Assembly (NCBI GenBank): GCA_018365995.1
Contig: JAGZIY010000023.1
Location: forward strand, 1-32,781
Direction of reading: 5' to 3'
DNA: 32,781 nucleotides
From: Butyricicoccus pullicaecorum
GTDB lineage: Bacteria; Bacillota; Clostridia; Oscillospirales; Butyricicoccaceae
Under the pieces are notes generated by a model. It was not told the DNA's origin and did no database searches. It was given only the letters and a program-made list of their open reading frames with translations. Positions 5,100 through 12,556 of the stretch are shown in pieces (the first letter of the stretch is position 1; each line of letters begins with the position of its first letter). The translations under genes were made by a program, and so were the position numbers.

Positions 5100-5481
5100 A
5101 ATTACCAAACCCCCCCTTTTTCATTACTAGACGTCTGCTTTTTCGATTACTAAATGTCTGTTTTATCTCATAAACCTATACTTTGATAAGATTACCAGAC
5201 GTCTGTTTTTCGATTACCAAGCGTCTGCTTTATGTCTCATAAACCTATACTTTGATAAGATTACCAGACGTCTGTTTTTCGATTACTAAGCGTCTGCTTT
5301 ATGTCTCATAAACCTATACTTTGATAAGATTACCAGACGTCTGTTTTTCGATTACTAAGCGTCTGCTTTTCGATTACCAAACGTCAGTACTTCGATTACC
5401 AAACGTCAGTACTTCGATTACCGAACGTCTGTATTATGATTACCGAACGTCTGTATTATGATTACCATTCGTCTGCTTTAA
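5100..5481. repeat. Iteron array, plasmid origin of replication
   Basis: Thirteen good copies and one decayed copy of a 22-bp iteron with consensus GATTACYAAACGTCTGTTTT. Starts are near 5122, 5145, 5190, 5212, 5259, 5281, 5328, 5350, 5372, 5394, 5416, 5438 and 5460. The last seven are spaced at exactly 22 bp, two turns of the helix. The left part is built from a 69-bp higher-order unit (two iterons plus CTCATAAACCTATACTTTGATAA) at 5190 and 5259, with a partial copy before it. This is the expected binding array for the Rep_3 protein encoded next to it. Two copies carry CGTCAGTAC and may differ in affinity. Confidence 0.95.
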
Positions 5482-5510
5482 TTTTACCGATACTTTATTT
5501 AATAAAAAAG

Positions 5511-5544
5511 AAATATATAAATATATAAATATATAAATATATAA
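5511..5544. repeat. AT-rich 8-bp tandem repeat, likely DNA-unwinding element
   Basis: Four units of AAATATAT in tandem (5511-5542) directly beyond the iterons, preceded by AATAAAAAAG. An AT-rich repeat at the end of an iteron array is where the origin normally melts. No perfect DnaA box is visible beside it. Confidence 0.8.
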
Positions 5545-5608
5545 ACCCTTACGTATATACTACAGAGAGAAGATTATAGCGCACACACACGCGCAGGCGA
5601 TCAGGCGT

Positions 5609-5730
5609 GAGCGCACATGTACGCAGGTACACACGCGAGCACGCAGGCGCGAGCGCACATGTACGCAAGTACACACGCGAGCACGCAAGCGCGAGCGCAC
5701 ATGTATGCGTGTACACACGCAGAGGCACGA
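5609..5730. repeat. 42-bp GC-rich tandem repeat, three units
   Basis: GAGCGCACATGTACGC begins units at 5609 and 5651, and with one change at 5693; the third is degraded at its end. Each unit is mostly alternating purine and pyrimidine (runs such as GCGCACATGTACGC and GTACACACGCG), the composition that favours left-handed DNA. It sits between the AT-rich element and the amidase gene in a stretch without genes. Confidence 0.85.
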
Positions 5731-5779
5731 GCGTACACAGGCACACGCTTCTACATCCCCTTTTTCTGTCTCTTCTCTG

Positions 5780-5807
5780 GCGTCACATTGTGACGCATAT
5801 GTGACGC
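5780..5807. promoter_or_regulatory. Palindrome and third half-site of TGTGACGC
   Basis: GCGTCACA-T-TGTGACGC (5780-5796) is a perfect inverted repeat with one central base, and a third TGTGACGC follows at 5800-5807. It looks like a protein-binding site near the origin. The cognate protein is unknown. Confidence 0.6.
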
Positions 5808-5813
5808 TAGGGG

Positions 5814-5863
5814 TCAGGGGCTTTCCCCTGATACGCTGCATTTGTGCGTGTCCGTACAAATGC
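5814..5863. other. Two strong hairpins in the non-coding origin region
   Basis: TCAGGGG-CTTT-CCCCTGA (5814-5831) is followed at once by GCATTTGT-10 nt-ACAAATGC (5838-5863). The second stem, followed by GATGCTTGCAAG, has the general look of a relaxase recognition hairpin or a single-strand origin. No relaxase gene is present, so any mobilisation would need help in trans. The stretch 5545-6061 holds no convincing gene. Confidence 0.45.
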
Positions 5864-6061
5864 GATGCTTGCAAGTCCAAAAAAAGCGCAAAAAACAAGA
5901 CAGCAAAGAAACGTCAATCTGCTGTCCTGTGTATGATATAACTGTTTTGCGCTGTAACGCCCTCAGAGCGTTTCTAACGTCTTAGGGGTAATCCTTGTAG
6001 GGTAAGGCGGTTCAAATACGCTGTGCGTGCTCTCATGCGAAAAGCGGAGCATTGTCATTGG

Positions 6062-6817
6062 TCAATCTCCATACAGTCCCGCACGGTCGTTGATGACAAG
6101 CAGCTTGACAGCGTCCTCAGACAAATCAAGCACACCGCCGCCCTCGCCCTTGAGGTATCCGCGCTTGACCAGCTTCGAGATAGTCGGCTTTGCCCAGTCG
6201 GGCACATCGTCATAGTACTTGTATCGCATGCCTGTATCCTCCTCCTGTATCGGCGCTTCCATCTCCTGCCGGACTGCCCGCCGAAAGTCGTCCATAGTCT
6301 TGCCCTGTTTTTTGAACCAGTACAGCACATCGCCGTGATTGCTGGCGATGCCCTGCTGATATCCCTCCGCGTGGCAGATAATGTGCTTCATTGGGTCTAA
6401 CGCGAATTCTTTGCATAAAAATGCAAAAAGTTCTACGGCTTCCCGGTAGACCTTGCCAAAATATACGGGGGCTGTCAGCTTGTCCTCGCAGATTTCCACA
6501 CCGATATGCGTGCGATTTCCTGCTCCCGCACAGTGCCATGCCTGCATTGTCCAAGGCAAGGTCTGATACGTGGCGATACTGCCATCTGGCAGCGTGCCGA
6601 TAAAAGCATGCACACATACCGATCTGCCGTCCGGCTTGGGCTGGTTCCAATGATTGCCATATGGATTTTTGCCCAGCCGCCCGTCATCCGGTCCCACATA
6701 CCGCGACAGTTTTGTATTGGGCGCACCCGTGCTGTGCAGCATCAAGCCCGATACCTTGAGCGGCTTGCCGGACTGATAGCAGGCGTTTTTTGTCAAAAAC
6801 AGCTTGTATAAATTCAT
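6062..6817 (-). CDS. N-acetylmuramoyl-L-alanine amidase (endolysin)
   Basis: 251 residues, last gene of the late operon. It cuts the amide bond between muramic acid and the stem peptide to lyse the host. Residues about 20-165 form an Amidase_2 zinc domain: H28 in LMLHST, E108 in IGVEIC, H149 in HIICHAEGY, and H161/D163 in SNHGDVLYWF supply the likely ligands and catalytic acid. The C-terminal 50 residues (VPDWAKPTISKLVKRGYLKG, then DLSEDAVKLLVINDRAGLYG) are a small domain common at the ends of Clostridia phage lysins and probably bind the wall. No signal peptide, so release depends on the holin, whose stop overlaps this start as ATGA. AGAGG precedes the ATG by nine bases. Confidence 0.96.
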   Translation of the reverse strand: MNLYKLFLTKNACYQSGKPLKVSGLMLHSTGAPNTKLSRYVGPDDGRLGKNPYGNHWNQPKPDGRSVCVHAFIGTLPDGSIATYQTLPWTMQAWHCAGAGNRTHIGVEICEDKLTAPVYFGKVYREAVELFAFLCKEFALDPMKHIICHAEGYQQGIASNHGDVLYWFKKQGKTMDDFRRAVRQEMEAPIQEEDTGMRYKYYDDVPDWAKPTISKLVKRGYLKGEGGGVLDLSEDAVKLLVINDRAGLYGD

Positions 6818-7059
6818 GTCTGATTACCTCTTATTTTTGCGTGATGTGTGTCACGCAATCCCGGTGTAGAGGGGTCTACAAAGACCGACAGCACCGCAAG
6901 GCACATGGTGGTCAGCTGAACAGGATTTTGCAAGACAGACAGCACGCCGTCCCAAACCGCTGCCCAGCTGGTAAAAGTCTGCGGGTCAACGCCGATAGCA
7001 GTCAGAGCAACCGACGCCAATCCAACCCAGAACCAAGGGTTTTTGAATCTATTGCTCAT
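6814..7059 (-). CDS. Phage holin, phi-LC3 type
   Basis: 81 residues. FKNPWFWVGLASVALTAIGV gives a first membrane segment (about 8-25). A second spans about 46-62 and ends in VFVDPSTPGLRDT, the D-P-T-T-x-G-L-x-D signature of the phi-LC3 holin family. It makes membrane lesions that release the amidase at the end of the cycle. AAGGAG is seven bases before the ATG, and the stop codon overlaps the amidase start by four bases, giving coupled translation. Confidence 0.94.
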   Translation of the reverse strand: MSNRFKNPWFWVGLASVALTAIGVDPQTFTSWAAVWDGVLSVLQNPVQLTTMCLAVLSVFVDPSTPGLRDTHHAKIRGNQT

Positions 7060-7111
7060 GATATCACTCCTTTAGAAAGACAGGGCGGAGCAGTCCCCGC
7101 CCTGTGATGAT

Positions 7112-7438
7112 TTAAGAAAGACCAATTTGTCCCAAAACATATGCAATAAACGCACCAACAATCAGCATGATAATTTTATCTGTCATACTGTCCCAGCGCT
7201 TCGCTGGTTTGCTTTTCAAATCAATAAGGTCGGTCTTTACAGTGTCCAGTGCGTCGCGGATATGTTCAAGGTGGGTGTCTATCTTTGCGCTGGATCTCTC
7301 AACATCTGTCAAGCGCCTGAAAATCTCCTCACGCTTTTTAGAGGCATCAGATTTCAGGCTGGAAATCTGTTTTTCCAGTTCTTTTGCCTTGATAAGTCCC
7401 AAACACTCACGTTCTGGGTCTTGGAGGCACTGTGCCAT
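7112..7438 (-). CDS. XhlA-like membrane-anchored lysis accessory protein
   Basis: 108 residues from the ATG at 7438, seven bases after GAGGTG. Residues 25-75 form a coiled coil (ISSLKSDASKKREEIFRRLT, then KIDTHLEHIRDALDTVKTDL and LKSKPAKRWD). A C-terminal membrane segment follows (IIMLIVGAFIAYVLGQIGL). Heptads plus K-P-A-K-R-W and a terminal membrane helix are the hallmark of the XhlA/hemolysin-like proteins that accompany holins in PBSX-like phages. It probably helps the holin or anchors a complex at the inner face of the membrane. Confidence 0.9.
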   Translation of the reverse strand: MAQCLQDPERECLGLIKAKELEKQISSLKSDASKKREEIFRRLTDVERSSAKIDTHLEHIRDALDTVKTDLIDLKSKPAKRWDSMTDKIIMLIVGAFIAYVLGQIGLS

Positions 7439-7463
7439 AGCTATGCACCTCGCTTTCTTTGGA

Positions 7464-7625
7464 TTATGCAGCAGACATGGTACCGCCAAATTCCGGCGGC
7501 ACCAGTTCCGGCACGCCGCACTCATCAACTAAAATTTTTGCGACCTGCTGCTTGAGCTTCGCCGGTACCTTTGCAAAAGTAGTAACTTCTAAAATAATTT
7601 TTTGAGCAAATAGCATCGCCATCAT
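7464..7625 (-). CDS. Small CD1375/XkdX-like phage protein
   Basis: 53 residues from the ATG at 7625, eight bases after AAAGGAG. Sequence: FAQKIILEVTTFAKVPAKLK followed by QQVAKILVDECGVPEL. This short layout of an A-x-x-I-x-x-G/E strand, V-P-x-x-L-K and an L-x-x-x-G helix matches the tiny proteins that sit between tail-fibre and holin genes in many Clostridia and Bacillus phages (annotated XkdX or CD1375-like). Role unknown, perhaps a fibre accessory. Confidence 0.78.
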   Translation of the reverse strand: MMAMLFAQKIILEVTTFAKVPAKLKQQVAKILVDECGVPELVPPEFGGTMSAA

Positions 7626-7686
7626 TTCTTGTTCTCCTTTCGATGCAAATAAAAAATATACTTTTAGCGCGATATTCGCGCAAACC

Positions 7687-7848
7687 TTACGCATAGACTT
7701 CTTGAGCCAGCTCCATAAAGATTGCTTCATGAAAAACTGCCTGCTGCTCTAAGGCTTCCACCTGCTTATGCAGGCGTTCGTTTTCCTTTTCCAGCTCCGC
7801 CATAGAAAGGCGGTGCGCGTCCTCTGTACACTTCCACCATAAAGCCAT
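7687..7848 (-). CDS. 53-residue coiled-coil protein downstream of tail protein
   Basis: Starts MALWWKCTEDAHRLSMAELE and continues KENERLHKQVEALEQQAVFH, ending in EVYA. Its ATG shares its A with the TAA stop of the 9398-to-7848 gene (TAATG), so translation is coupled. The central 30 residues form a clear leucine/valine coiled coil. It lies in the tail-fibre-to-lysis interval, where such short coiled-coil proteins are usual; a fibre chaperone or trimerisation aid is a guess. Short enough to be missed by length-filtered gene calling. Confidence 0.72.
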   Translation of the reverse strand: MALWWKCTEDAHRLSMAELEKENERLHKQVEALEQQAVFHEAIFMELAQEVYA

Positions 7849-9398
7849 TACTGAAAACCTCCCTGAACCGATGTGATATATCCGGCTGCTTGACTTTCTC
7901 CGCGCTCAGCCGTGACGCGAAACGCAAATTTCCAGCCGTTTACCTGCGTTTTGTTGACAAAAACATGGTTGCGTCCCAGCTTTGCATCCTGTGTCGCGTC
8001 CTCCCATGCGGGCGCATCATCTGCCGCATTGTTTGTGACCTCGACCTTGTAAGCCGCATCAGCCGGAATATTTCCCAAAACCTTAATAATACAAACTGTA
8101 ATTTGATTCTCTACGGCAAGCGGCTCTGACAGCGCGATGACTGCCTTATGTACCTTTTTGGTAAAGGTCAGCGCAAGCGTCGTGGACGCTCCGGCGGAAT
8201 CCGTGGCGATAATCTCCGCTGTTTGCCTGCCATTCAAGATTTTCTGGAAAAATGAGCCGGTAATCTGAAAAGTATTGGATTGTCCTAGCGTCACCTGATA
8301 GGTGCGCTTTGTCATGCCGCCGACCTTTTCGGTGACGGTCACCGTCTGATTTTCCGCGTCCGTCACCGTGTAAGGGATCGTAAATCCTTCGCTTTTGTCT
8401 CCCAAATCGCCGGACAAATCGCACTGGATAACTGGCGCCGCGTTGTTGTTGATGGTGCGGACAGGGCTTGCAGTGTAGCCTGATGTCTCACCGAAGCTGT
8501 CATATGCTCGCACGCGATAAGCGACACTCTGATATGTCCCTTTCGGGATCGTTTCCGCATAAGACAAATTCGAGCCTTGATAAATTTGTGTCCAGCTGCC
8601 CTTACCGTCCCATTGGCGTTCCAGCCGGTAGCCCTCAAGGTTGCCATCTGGGTCACTGGCGGCAGACCATGTGACTGACAGAGATGCCCCACCCTGCGGC
8701 GACAGCGGCACATTGATAGACGGGGGCGCAGAGGGTGCGCGGTTGTTCAGCACCGTTTTATTGGACGATGTGCGCCAGCCGGATTTTTCCCCGTCCGTAT
8801 CATAGGCGCAGACGCGGAACATCACTGTGCCTGTGCCGTGCGGAATTGTGGTGCTGGTGCTGGTAGCGGCACCTTGATAGATTTGGTTCCAGCTGGAACC
8901 GCCGTTATACGACCGCTCTACGATGTAGCCCTCAAGGTTGCTGTCCGGATCTGTAGCAGCCGACCAGCTGATAGAGCATGATGACCCGCCCTTGATGGTA
9001 GATGGGAGGGTAATGCTGTCGGGAGTGTTTGGCGGGTGGTTATATTTCTCAGCAGCAAACAGCGTGACACTTTCTCCATAATACAGTGAAACAGATTTGC
9101 CATGGTCAACAAAATAACCATGTCCCCCATTCATTTGGAAAATCTCTTTCGGATTTCGCTTATAATCTTGTTTCTCAAAATAAAAATAGTACCCATCAGG
9201 AATTTTAGTTCTTTCGTATCCAGCATTGGCTGGATATACTCCATCTCTTTGTGGGGATTCTAGACTAATATTTCCCTCAGCATCAATTCTATAGGAAGGG
9301 CTAAAAACTATAACGCTTGAATATGATGAAATCGGTGCTACAAACAACGATTGGTTTTCCTGATATTCTTTTATCTTTTTCAATCTGTAGTCTGCCAT
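7848..9398 (-). CDS. Fibronectin type III tail protein, probable adhesin
   Basis: 516 residues. The N-terminal 115 residues carry a module ending in SLYYGESVTLFAAEKYN. Two fibronectin type III domains follow: about 118-212 (PPNTPDSITLPSTIKGGSSC, ATDPDSNLEGYIVERSYNGG) and about 220-316 (APSAPPSINVPLSPQGGASL, ASDPDGNLEGYRLERQWDGK). An Ig-like domain covers about 320-415 and a C-terminal beta domain 420-516. The two FN3 copies are clearly a duplication. It is placed after the tail fibre and before the lysis genes, the usual site for host-surface-binding proteins. AGGAGG precedes the ATG, which overlaps the upstream stop as TAATG. Carbohydrate binding is likely from architecture, not shown. Confidence 0.88.
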   Translation of the reverse strand: MADYRLKKIKEYQENQSLFVAPISSYSSVIVFSPSYRIDAEGNISLESPQRDGVYPANAGYERTKIPDGYYFYFEKQDYKRNPKEIFQMNGGHGYFVDHGKSVSLYYGESVTLFAAEKYNHPPNTPDSITLPSTIKGGSSCSISWSAATDPDSNLEGYIVERSYNGGSSWNQIYQGAATSTSTTIPHGTGTVMFRVCAYDTDGEKSGWRTSSNKTVLNNRAPSAPPSINVPLSPQGGASLSVTWSAASDPDGNLEGYRLERQWDGKGSWTQIYQGSNLSYAETIPKGTYQSVAYRVRAYDSFGETSGYTASPVRTINNNAAPVIQCDLSGDLGDKSEGFTIPYTVTDAENQTVTVTEKVGGMTKRTYQVTLGQSNTFQITGSFFQKILNGRQTAEIIATDSAGASTTLALTFTKKVHKAVIALSEPLAVENQITVCIIKVLGNIPADAAYKVEVTNNAADDAPAWEDATQDAKLGRNHVFVNKTQVNGWKFAFRVTAERGESQAAGYITSVQGGFQ

Positions 9399-10123
9399 TA
9401 AAATTCAATCCTCCTTCCCTGTTCATTCCACACACCCTGTACGGTCACGCCGTCGAGTGTCTCAAACGTCACGATAAACGGATTTCCATTCACATCTGTG
9501 CCATACTGAAGTTCGATGAGGCTCAGCCGTGCGTCAAAGTCCTCCATGCCCGCCAAGATATGCGGGTGGGCTTTGGGGTCTGCGTTGTGGGCATCAATTC
9601 GTTTCTGCACGTCCTCTAAAAAGAGTGGCAAAACCACTTCATTGCAGTATTCAACAAGGTTCTCTGCGGTCAAAAAAGCGTCTGCACTGCATTCCAGATG
9701 CACGTCCTGTGTATTGCTTACACCAATGGCAATCGGAAAGCGCCGTACATCGACCGCGCCGCCCTCCTTAAAAGGCTGTACATATTGGGGATAATCGCCC
9801 AGACAAGCATAGTAAATCAAAACTTCCGCGCCGTCTTTTCCGCGTGCAAAAATGCCGAATTCAGATAGATAAAAGCCGTTTTCCAGTCCTCCATTAAGGT
9901 CATTGCGGTATTCAACTGTCAAGTCAACCTGTTGACGGTTTACAATCGGCGCGGTGCTGGTTGCCTGTGCAATGGGCTTGACCAAGTCCGTCAAATCAGC
10001 CGGCTCTACGCCCTCTTGCGGCTTGCCCTCGCCGACCATACACCGCGTGATGGTGAGCGTATCGCCCGCCAGCAGGCTTGCGATAAGTTCCCTGCCTTTT
10101 GCAGGAATCAAAAAACCATACAT
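9398..10123 (-). CDS. Tail fibre / tail-collar protein
   Basis: 241 residues. The start (MYGFLIPAKGRELIASLLAG) and the following TITRCMVGEGKP, LTDLVKPIAQAT and GFYLSEFGIFARG are typical of the N-terminal, baseplate-attaching part of P2 gpH/Mu-like tail fibres (tail-collar fibre family). The remaining part is short (about 90 residues with DAHNADPKAHPHI), so this is a stub fibre that may serve as an adaptor for the FN3 protein encoded next. GGGAGGTGA precedes the ATG. It abuts the upstream stop without a gap. Confidence 0.9.
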   Translation of the reverse strand: MYGFLIPAKGRELIASLLAGDTLTITRCMVGEGKPQEGVEPADLTDLVKPIAQATSTAPIVNRQQVDLTVEYRNDLNGGLENGFYLSEFGIFARGKDGAEVLIYYACLGDYPQYVQPFKEGGAVDVRRFPIAIGVSNTQDVHLECSADAFLTAENLVEYCNEVVLPLFLEDVQKRIDAHNADPKAHPHILAGMEDFDARLSLIELQYGTDVNGNPFIVTFETLDGVTVQGVWNEQGRRIEF

Positions 10124-10729
10124 TTAAGTCACCTCCCAAGGTGGTAAAGTCGAGGTTGTCGTGCTGCATACCATGCCGCCGCCCGTGGCGCTGGTGCGCA
10201 GCGTCCGCATGGGTGACCATTGCGGCAGTTCAGTATGCGTGTAGGACGGCACGAGTGTGCCGCCGAAGTACAGCGTGCTGTGCGTCCGGATCACGGGCAC
10301 AAGGGGTAGATGCGCGGGCTTTGCCTCCTCTATGGCACGCAGCAGATAGCGCCAGTCCTGTAAAATAGCCCCGTCCGCAGTCAGTGTGATATAGCCATCA
10401 TCAAAGCCGACTTTCAGCGCGTCCGGCTCCCAGCTGTCCGCGATTTCCTGCAAAAGGGCGCGGTCTGACTTACGGTTGGAAAGCCACTTGGCACGCAGGG
10501 CAGCGCGGCGGCTGTCATCGCCCTGCGTGCGTCCCGGGCGCATACCCAAAATGCGCTCCCAGATGGGCAAAGCAAAGGTATAGCCATCAAAAAAACGGTT
10601 TTCGTGCCATTCTCTGATACCTGCCTCGATTTCATCAAGCTTGTGTCCGGCGGTCTGGTAGAGAGACTGCACCCATGGGTCTTGTCGGTAAAGCTTGTGA
10701 ATGGAATTTGTGAGGTTATTCGACCACAT
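10124..10729 (-). CDS. xkdU: Baseplate protein, YmfQ/XkdU (DUF2313) family
   Basis: 201 residues. The N-terminal half (SLYQTAGHKLDEIEAGIREW) and TFALPIWERILGMRP match the YmfQ/Mu gp48/XkdU family (P2 gpI-like), which connects baseplate wedges to fibres. The C-terminal quarter, with TLYFGGTLVPSYTHTELP, is glycine- and threonine-rich and not conserved. It overlaps the end of the baseplate-J gene by 14 bases, and GAGGTGA lies before the ATG. Confidence 0.9.
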   Translation of the reverse strand: MWSNNLTNSIHKLYRQDPWVQSLYQTAGHKLDEIEAGIREWHENRFFDGYTFALPIWERILGMRPGRTQGDDSRRAALRAKWLSNRKSDRALLQEIADSWEPDALKVGFDDGYITLTADGAILQDWRYLLRAIEEAKPAHLPLVPVIRTHSTLYFGGTLVPSYTHTELPQWSPMRTLRTSATGGGMVCSTTTSTLPPWEVT

Positions 10730-11786
10730 AAAGCGTCACCTCTCCAAGCGTTGCAATTTCTCTTTCTTTCGGTGTCAGATTCTCTTCTGCGCCGCAAAGT
10801 GTCAGTTCCCGATAGTCTAAAATATCGGGGATATCCAGCAGCGCAGCGCCCACGCGGGCATGGCTGATGTAAGACGGATTTTTGTTGTCAAAGGGCAGCG
10901 CGGCAAAGAACTCTGTCAGCACGCGCGTGGCTTCTTCTTTTACAACTTCGATATCTTCCGGCGCAGTCAAAACGACTTTGGCAGACACATCAACTGGTAA
11001 GGCTTTTGCACTTTCCACATAGCAGTGTGCGCCGATGGGCGCAACACCGTCTCCCAGTCCGGTGCTGTCTGGGTCAATATAGTCTTGCACTTTTTTGACC
11101 AAATCAGGCGGTGCAGGAGCATGTTTATCGCTAATAATCACCACATCAACCGTCCAATTTCCGTGTGACAAGGGAAAAACCTTTACACCACCCACACCGG
11201 ACACAGAGAGCGCCCACGCCTTATAATGGGCAATGTTGCCGCTGGTCGGCGGCTCACGGACATTGAGATAGTAGCGTTCACGCAAAGCGTCGTCTGTCTC
11301 TTCGTCATAGCCTCCGGCAGTCGCCGCGGCATTGGATACTGTCACGATACCGGAGATTGTCACAGGAATCTCTGTAATGGTATTTTCCGGCACATTGCCG
11401 ACCGGACCGGAGAGCAGTGCCCGAACCGGAACCGTTCCGCTGTCGCGGATTTTTACCGTTTTCGAGGCGACAAATTGGACTGCGCCTTCTGTCTCAAATA
11501 AATCTCCTTCTGATACCGTACCGTATCCGGTCACAGTGACTACGCCGGAGGCATGGGTTGCAGCCTTGCGTGCGATGCCGCGAAACTGGTCACAGAATCG
11601 GGTCAGCTCCGCGCCTGCGAGGTTGTCGATATTCAGCTTTGCCGCCTCTTTCCGAATTTCCTCGGCAAGGCTGTCCGCCGCGATTGCCACGGCGCGGGTT
11701 AAATCCCATGTGGGATACCCTATTGTTTTCTGGTAGCTGTCCGGAATTCCGGACAGCATGCTGTTATGAATGGAGTCCACCGACAC
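10716..11786 (-). CDS. xkdT: Baseplate J-family wedge protein
   Basis: 356 residues. GTG start at 11786 supported by GGAGGTGA six bases upstream. Baseplate_J features: PDSYQKTIGYPTWDLTRAVA at the start, GTVPVRALLSGPVGNVPENT in the centre, DDALRERYYLNVREPPTSGN, then HYKAWALSVSGVGGVKVFPL. It forms the wedge or iris of the contractile baseplate with the gp25-like protein encoded just upstream. The overlap of 23 bases with that gene indicates translational coupling. Confidence 0.95.
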   Translation of the reverse strand: MSVDSIHNSMLSGIPDSYQKTIGYPTWDLTRAVAIAADSLAEEIRKEAAKLNIDNLAGAELTRFCDQFRGIARKAATHASGVVTVTGYGTVSEGDLFETEGAVQFVASKTVKIRDSGTVPVRALLSGPVGNVPENTITEIPVTISGIVTVSNAAATAGGYDEETDDALRERYYLNVREPPTSGNIAHYKAWALSVSGVGGVKVFPLSHGNWTVDVVIISDKHAPAPPDLVKKVQDYIDPDSTGLGDGVAPIGAHCYVESAKALPVDVSAKVVLTAPEDIEVVKEEATRVLTEFFAALPFDNKNPSYISHARVGAALLDIPDILDYRELTLCGAEENLTPKEREIATLGEVTLYVVE

Positions 11787-12228
11787 GATAGGTCACCTCC
11801 TCTGTCTCTCCGGTGTGTAATGTCACGGTAAATCGAATCACTAAAGTGCGTCCCTCACGGGAAAATGTGAAATCATGCGCCTGTCGGATCGCCGGACACA
11901 GTGCGCACGCCTCGCGGATTTCGCGGGCAAGCTCGCTGTGCAGATAGCCGGGCGGCGCTTGCCGCATACCAATCAGATCTTCGCCCGAGTGCCCGAAGCC
12001 TGTCCCCTGATAGACTGCAAAGCGGTCTAGGTGAGTGCGCAGCATCAACTCTATCCACTGGCGTACTGCTGCCGCCCCGTCACGGGTTTGCGGCTTGCCG
12101 TCCACTACGCGGAACCGGCTTGTATCATAGTCAAAAATGATGGTGTTTTTCGTCTCCGCGCTTTGGCTGTTGTCGTCCGGTGGCACAGGCACAAAGCCCT
12201 GCGAATCGGGGAACATGGAAAATATCAT
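11764..12228 (-). CDS. xkdS: Baseplate wedge protein, XkdS/DUF2634 (gp25-like)
   Basis: 154 residues. The opening TIIFDYDTSRFRVVDGKPQT, then VRQWIELMLRTHLDRFAVYQ and GTGFGHSGEDLIG are the XkdS/DUF2634 pattern, the PBSX counterpart of T4 gp25, which ties the sheath to the baseplate. GAGGTGAT lies just before the ATG. It is followed, in overlap, by the baseplate J gene. Confidence 0.92.
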   Translation of the reverse strand: MIFSMFPDSQGFVPVPPDDNSQSAETKNTIIFDYDTSRFRVVDGKPQTRDGAAAVRQWIELMLRTHLDRFAVYQGTGFGHSGEDLIGMRQAPPGYLHSELAREIREACALCPAIRQAHDFTFSREGRTLVIRFTVTLHTGETEEVTYRVGGLHS

Positions 12229-12232
12229 ACAA

Positions 12233-12556
12233 TCACCTCAGTCTGTCCAGCGCACAAAAACGCCGGCTTCCCACACAAATCACCTGTTCCCCCACTTTTA
12301 ACGGCTTGGGGAAACACTGATGCGTGCAATTCCCGCCGCAGTCGCAGCCGTTAAAGGTGCAGTCCGGCAGCTTCTGCAAAAGGCGGGCAATGGTTTCCGA
12401 AATCTCTAGAAAAGCGCCCGTTGCCATCACCTCACCGTCTAAAAGCGAGATGGTGAGAGGAGAAAGCCCGACCACTGTGCCGATATAGTAACCGGCAGGC
12501 GGCGGGGGCGTGTCGCGTGTGCGCAAAAGCTGCGCCATTTCACTGTCATAACTCAA
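12233..12556 (-). CDS. xkdR: Baseplate protein, XkdR/DUF2577 family
   Basis: 107 residues if started at TTG 12556, which lies 10 bases after GGAGGTGAT and overlaps the upstream stop as TTGA; the internal ATG at 12538 has no good site. PPAGYYIGTVVGLSPLTISL and LPDCTFNGCDCGGNCTHQCF, then KVGEQVICVGSRRF fit the XkdR/DUF2577 family of small OB-like spike/hub proteins. The cluster of five cysteines in C-x6-C-x3-C-x4-C-x3-C style arrangement is unusual and could bind metal at the spike tip. Confidence 0.83.
   Translation of the reverse strand: MSYDSEMAQLLRTRDTPPPPAGYYIGTVVGLSPLTISLLDGEVMATGAFLEISETIARLLQKLPDCTFNGCDCGGNCTHQCFPKPLKVGEQVICVGSRRFCALDRLR

Noticed and set aside
5100..5481. CRISPR array
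   Set aside because: The repeats are head-to-tail with a 22-bp period and no unique spacers, no cas genes are near, and a Rep_3 gene sits beside them. They are iterons.
5549..5941. Open frames on both strands across the 42-bp repeats
   Set aside because: They are overlapping, Cys/Arg/Val-repeat translations of tandem DNA, with no ribosome binding sites and no family likeness. The open frames follow from the repeat's composition.
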